A stretch of 6,395 bases of DNA from assembly GCA_903870955.1 (NCBI GenBank), contig CAIQEX010000256.1:1-6395 (forward strand), written 5' to 3'. Below, in pieces: positions 5,589-6,395 of this stretch. Numbering within the stretch: position 1 is the stretch's first letter; every line of letters starts with the position of its first letter. This stretch comes from an uncultured beta proteobacterium. GTDB taxonomy: Bacteria; Pseudomonadota; Gammaproteobacteria; Burkholderiales; Burkholderiaceae_C. The notes under the pieces were generated by a model, which worked only from the letters and a program-made list of their open reading frames with translations, had not been told where the DNA came from and did no database searches. Both the position numbers and the translations under genes were made by a program.

Positions 5589-6062
5589 TTAGTCGCGGCG
5601 CTCCCAACCGCGGTGGTCACCACCGCGGTGATCCCAGTCGCGACGGTATTCATCGTGGCGTTCCCAACCCCGCTCATGGCCGCCCCAGCCATGGCGACCA
5701 TAGTCATGAACCGGGTAATAGTTGACGCGCTCCACTTCCCGGTAGCCATTTACGGGTCCTCGTACCGGCACTTGTCGGTATGGTTGCTCATAGACCACGT
5801 TGTGCACCGGTTCGTTACGGCGGCGTTCGCCGTTGCTGGCAATGCTGACGCCTGCCACACCGCCCACGGCGGCACCAATCATGGCACCGTCACGTCCGCC
5901 CATCGACTGGCCGATCAAAGCGCCAGCCATTGCGCCCAGACCACCACCAAGGATGGGATTGAGGTTGTCGGCATGGGCGACGGTACCGGTCAAACCTGCC
6001 CAAGCCAAAGCCAGGGTGGCCGTGGTGCGCAGAATTTTGTTGTGGGTTGCATGACTAAACAT
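5589..6062 (-). CDS. Exported glycine-zipper protein with Arg/His/Trp-rich tail
   Basis: A 157-residue protein. Residues 1-31 look like a Sec signal peptide with cleavage after AHA; the N-region is longer than usual (MFSHATHNKILR). Residues 37-75 form a glycine zipper (GGGLGAMAGALIGQSMGGRDG and on), a pattern of GxxxG repeats that packs in membranes, as in outer-membrane lipoproteins of the SlyB/YMGG type. There is no lipobox cysteine, so it is probably a periplasmic or outer-membrane-associated protein rather than a lipoprotein. Residues 80-157 are hydrophilic and rich in Arg, His, Tyr, Gly and Trp, with repeated RGWER and DHRG units. Function is unknown; an envelope role is inferred. The start at 6062 has only a weak GAG ribosome site, but no better in-frame start with a signal peptide is seen. 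Confidence 0.8.
   Translation of the reverse strand: MFSHATHNKILRTTATLALAWAGLTGTVAHADNLNPILGGGLGAMAGALIGQSMGGRDGAMIGAAVGGVAGVSIASNGERRRNEPVHNVVYEQPYRQVPVRGPVNGYREVERVNYYPVHDYGRHGWGGHERGWERHDEYRRDWDHRGGDHRGWERRD
5607..5629. repeat. 23-bp perfect palindrome near the convergent rdgC and glycine-zipper ends
   Basis: ACCGCGGTGGT (5607-5617) and ACCACCGCGGT (5619-5629) are perfect 11-bp arms around one C. It lies 30 bp past the rdgC stop and inside the last codons of the opposite gene, where it encodes the HRGGDHRG part of the tail. It could act as an RNA hairpin at the 3' ends of both transcripts. There is no T-tract, so it is not a standard intrinsic terminator. Confidence 0.6.
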
Positions 6063-6071
6063 GGTCTCAGT

Positions 6072-6083
6072 GGGCTTGCGCCC
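6072..6083 (-). promoter_or_regulatory. Small hairpin with GCAA loop in the glycine-zipper leader
   Basis: On the minus strand GGGC-GCAA-GCCC forms a 4-bp stem with a GNRA-type tetraloop, ending 9 nt before the ATG at 6062. It lies where it could affect ribosome access, but it is short and may be chance. Confidence 0.2.
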
Positions 6084-6171
6084 GTTACCGCCAGAAGTGA
6101 CGGTTTCTGAAACTTCAACGGATTCCCAAGCCAGAAGATGACCCGGTTAACAAGGTTTTACAACTTGGGAC

Positions 6172-6395
6172 TACCCGACGCCGGGCCGCCCCAAGCGGGA
6201 TTCACCCCCTTGGGGGGCAGAGAGTTACGCGTAGCGAACGAACGTGGGGGCAAGCAATCCCGCGCCGGGCCGCCCCAAGCGGGATTCACCCCCTTGGGGG
6301 GCAGAGAGTTACGCGTAGCGAACGAACGTGGGGGCTAGCAACCCGACGCCGGGCCGCCCCAAGTCGGGTTAGCCCCCTTGGGGGGCAGAGAGTTA
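6172..6395. repeat. Tandem 84-bp GC-rich hairpin repeats (about 2.6 copies, cut by window edge)
   Basis: Three copies are in register at exactly 84 bp: the shared core GCCGGGCCGCCCCAA begins at 6180, 6264 and 6348. Copies 1 and 2 are identical over 72 bp (6180-6251 and 6264-6335). The third runs off the window. Copies 2 and 3 each form a stem around the 15-nt core: AATCCCGC (6256-6263) / GCGGGATT (6279-6286), and AACCCGAC (6340-6347) / GTCGGGTT (6363-6370). Copy 3 adds an outer stem, GGGGGCTA (6330-6337) / TAGCCCCC (6370-6377); copy 2 has only GGGGG (6246-6250) / CCCCC (6289-6293). Each copy also has CCCCCTTGGGGGG. It resembles intergenic repeats I recall from Comamonadaceae. The in-frame open reading of this region (6138-6338) is a by-product of an 84-bp period and not a gene. 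Confidence 0.85.

Noticed and set aside
5613..6110. Plus-strand open frame opposite the glycine-zipper gene
   Set aside because: No ribosome site or family likeness; the minus-strand frame has a signal peptide and a clear glycine zipper.
6138..6338. Open reading frame of 66 codons with a repeated 28-residue peptide
   Set aside because: The peptide repeat follows from an 84-bp (divisible by three) non-coding tandem repeat with long C/G runs; there is no ribosome site and the hairpin covariation explains the sequence better.
6330..6377. Integron attC site
   Set aside because: The structure (paired variable arms, bulge) is suggestive, but the GTTRRRY/RYYYAAC core is not met (GTTAGCC fails the third R), copy 2 lacks a GTT core altogether, and no integrase or cassette genes are seen.
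6172..6395. CRISPR array
   Set aside because: Units are joined without unique spacers, 72 of 84 bp are identical between copies 1 and 2, and no cas genes are present.

Overview
The window looks like chromosomal DNA of a betaproteobacterium of the order Burkholderiales, most likely family Comamonadaceae (Rhodoferax/Polaromonas-like). That placement rests on the protein families recognised (a cytoplasmic GGDEF enzyme with a 'PPTPxNY' N-terminal region, an NnrU-family protein, a DUF2189/DUF2788 pair, RdgC), on moderate-to-high GC with AT-rich intergenic stretches, and on a GC-rich hairpin repeat at the right end of a type I recall from Comamonadaceae genomes. No database search was run; all family calls are by reading the sequence.

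Layout, left to right. (1) 1-244: AT-rich non-coding DNA with DnaA-box-like 9-mers, an inverted repeat and a plausible promoter. (2) 245-2393, plus strand: a diguanylate cyclase with an intact GGEEF active site and an RxxD inhibitory site, then 28 bp later an NnrU-family membrane protein; probably one operon. (3) 2390-3450, minus strand: a DUF2189 membrane protein whose stop overlaps the start of a small DUF2788 membrane protein (TGATG); the DUF2788 gene ends by overlapping the nnrU stop. (4) 3561-3926, plus strand: a glutaredoxin-fold protein in which both active-site cysteines are replaced (NPFP where CPYC is expected). (5) 3958-4467, minus strand: a periplasmic Spy/CpxP (LTXXQ)-like protein rich in Met and His. 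(6) 4659-5576, plus strand: rdgC, starting with GTG. (7) 5589-6062, minus strand: an exported glycine-zipper protein with an Arg/His/Trp/Gly-rich tail. (8) 6063-6395: gene-free DNA holding about 2.6 tandem copies of an 84-bp GC-rich repeat, cut off by the window edge.

The genes alternate in direction and form short units rather than one system. Themes are c-di-GMP signalling, membrane and envelope proteins (NnrU, DUF2189, DUF2788, Spy-like, glycine zipper), redox (the glutaredoxin relative) and nucleoid/recombination (RdgC). I see no phage, transposase, toxin-antitoxin, defence or CRISPR genes. The most unusual signals are the 84-bp repeats, whose hairpin arms change together between copies around an invariant loop, and the cysteine-less glutaredoxin active site.
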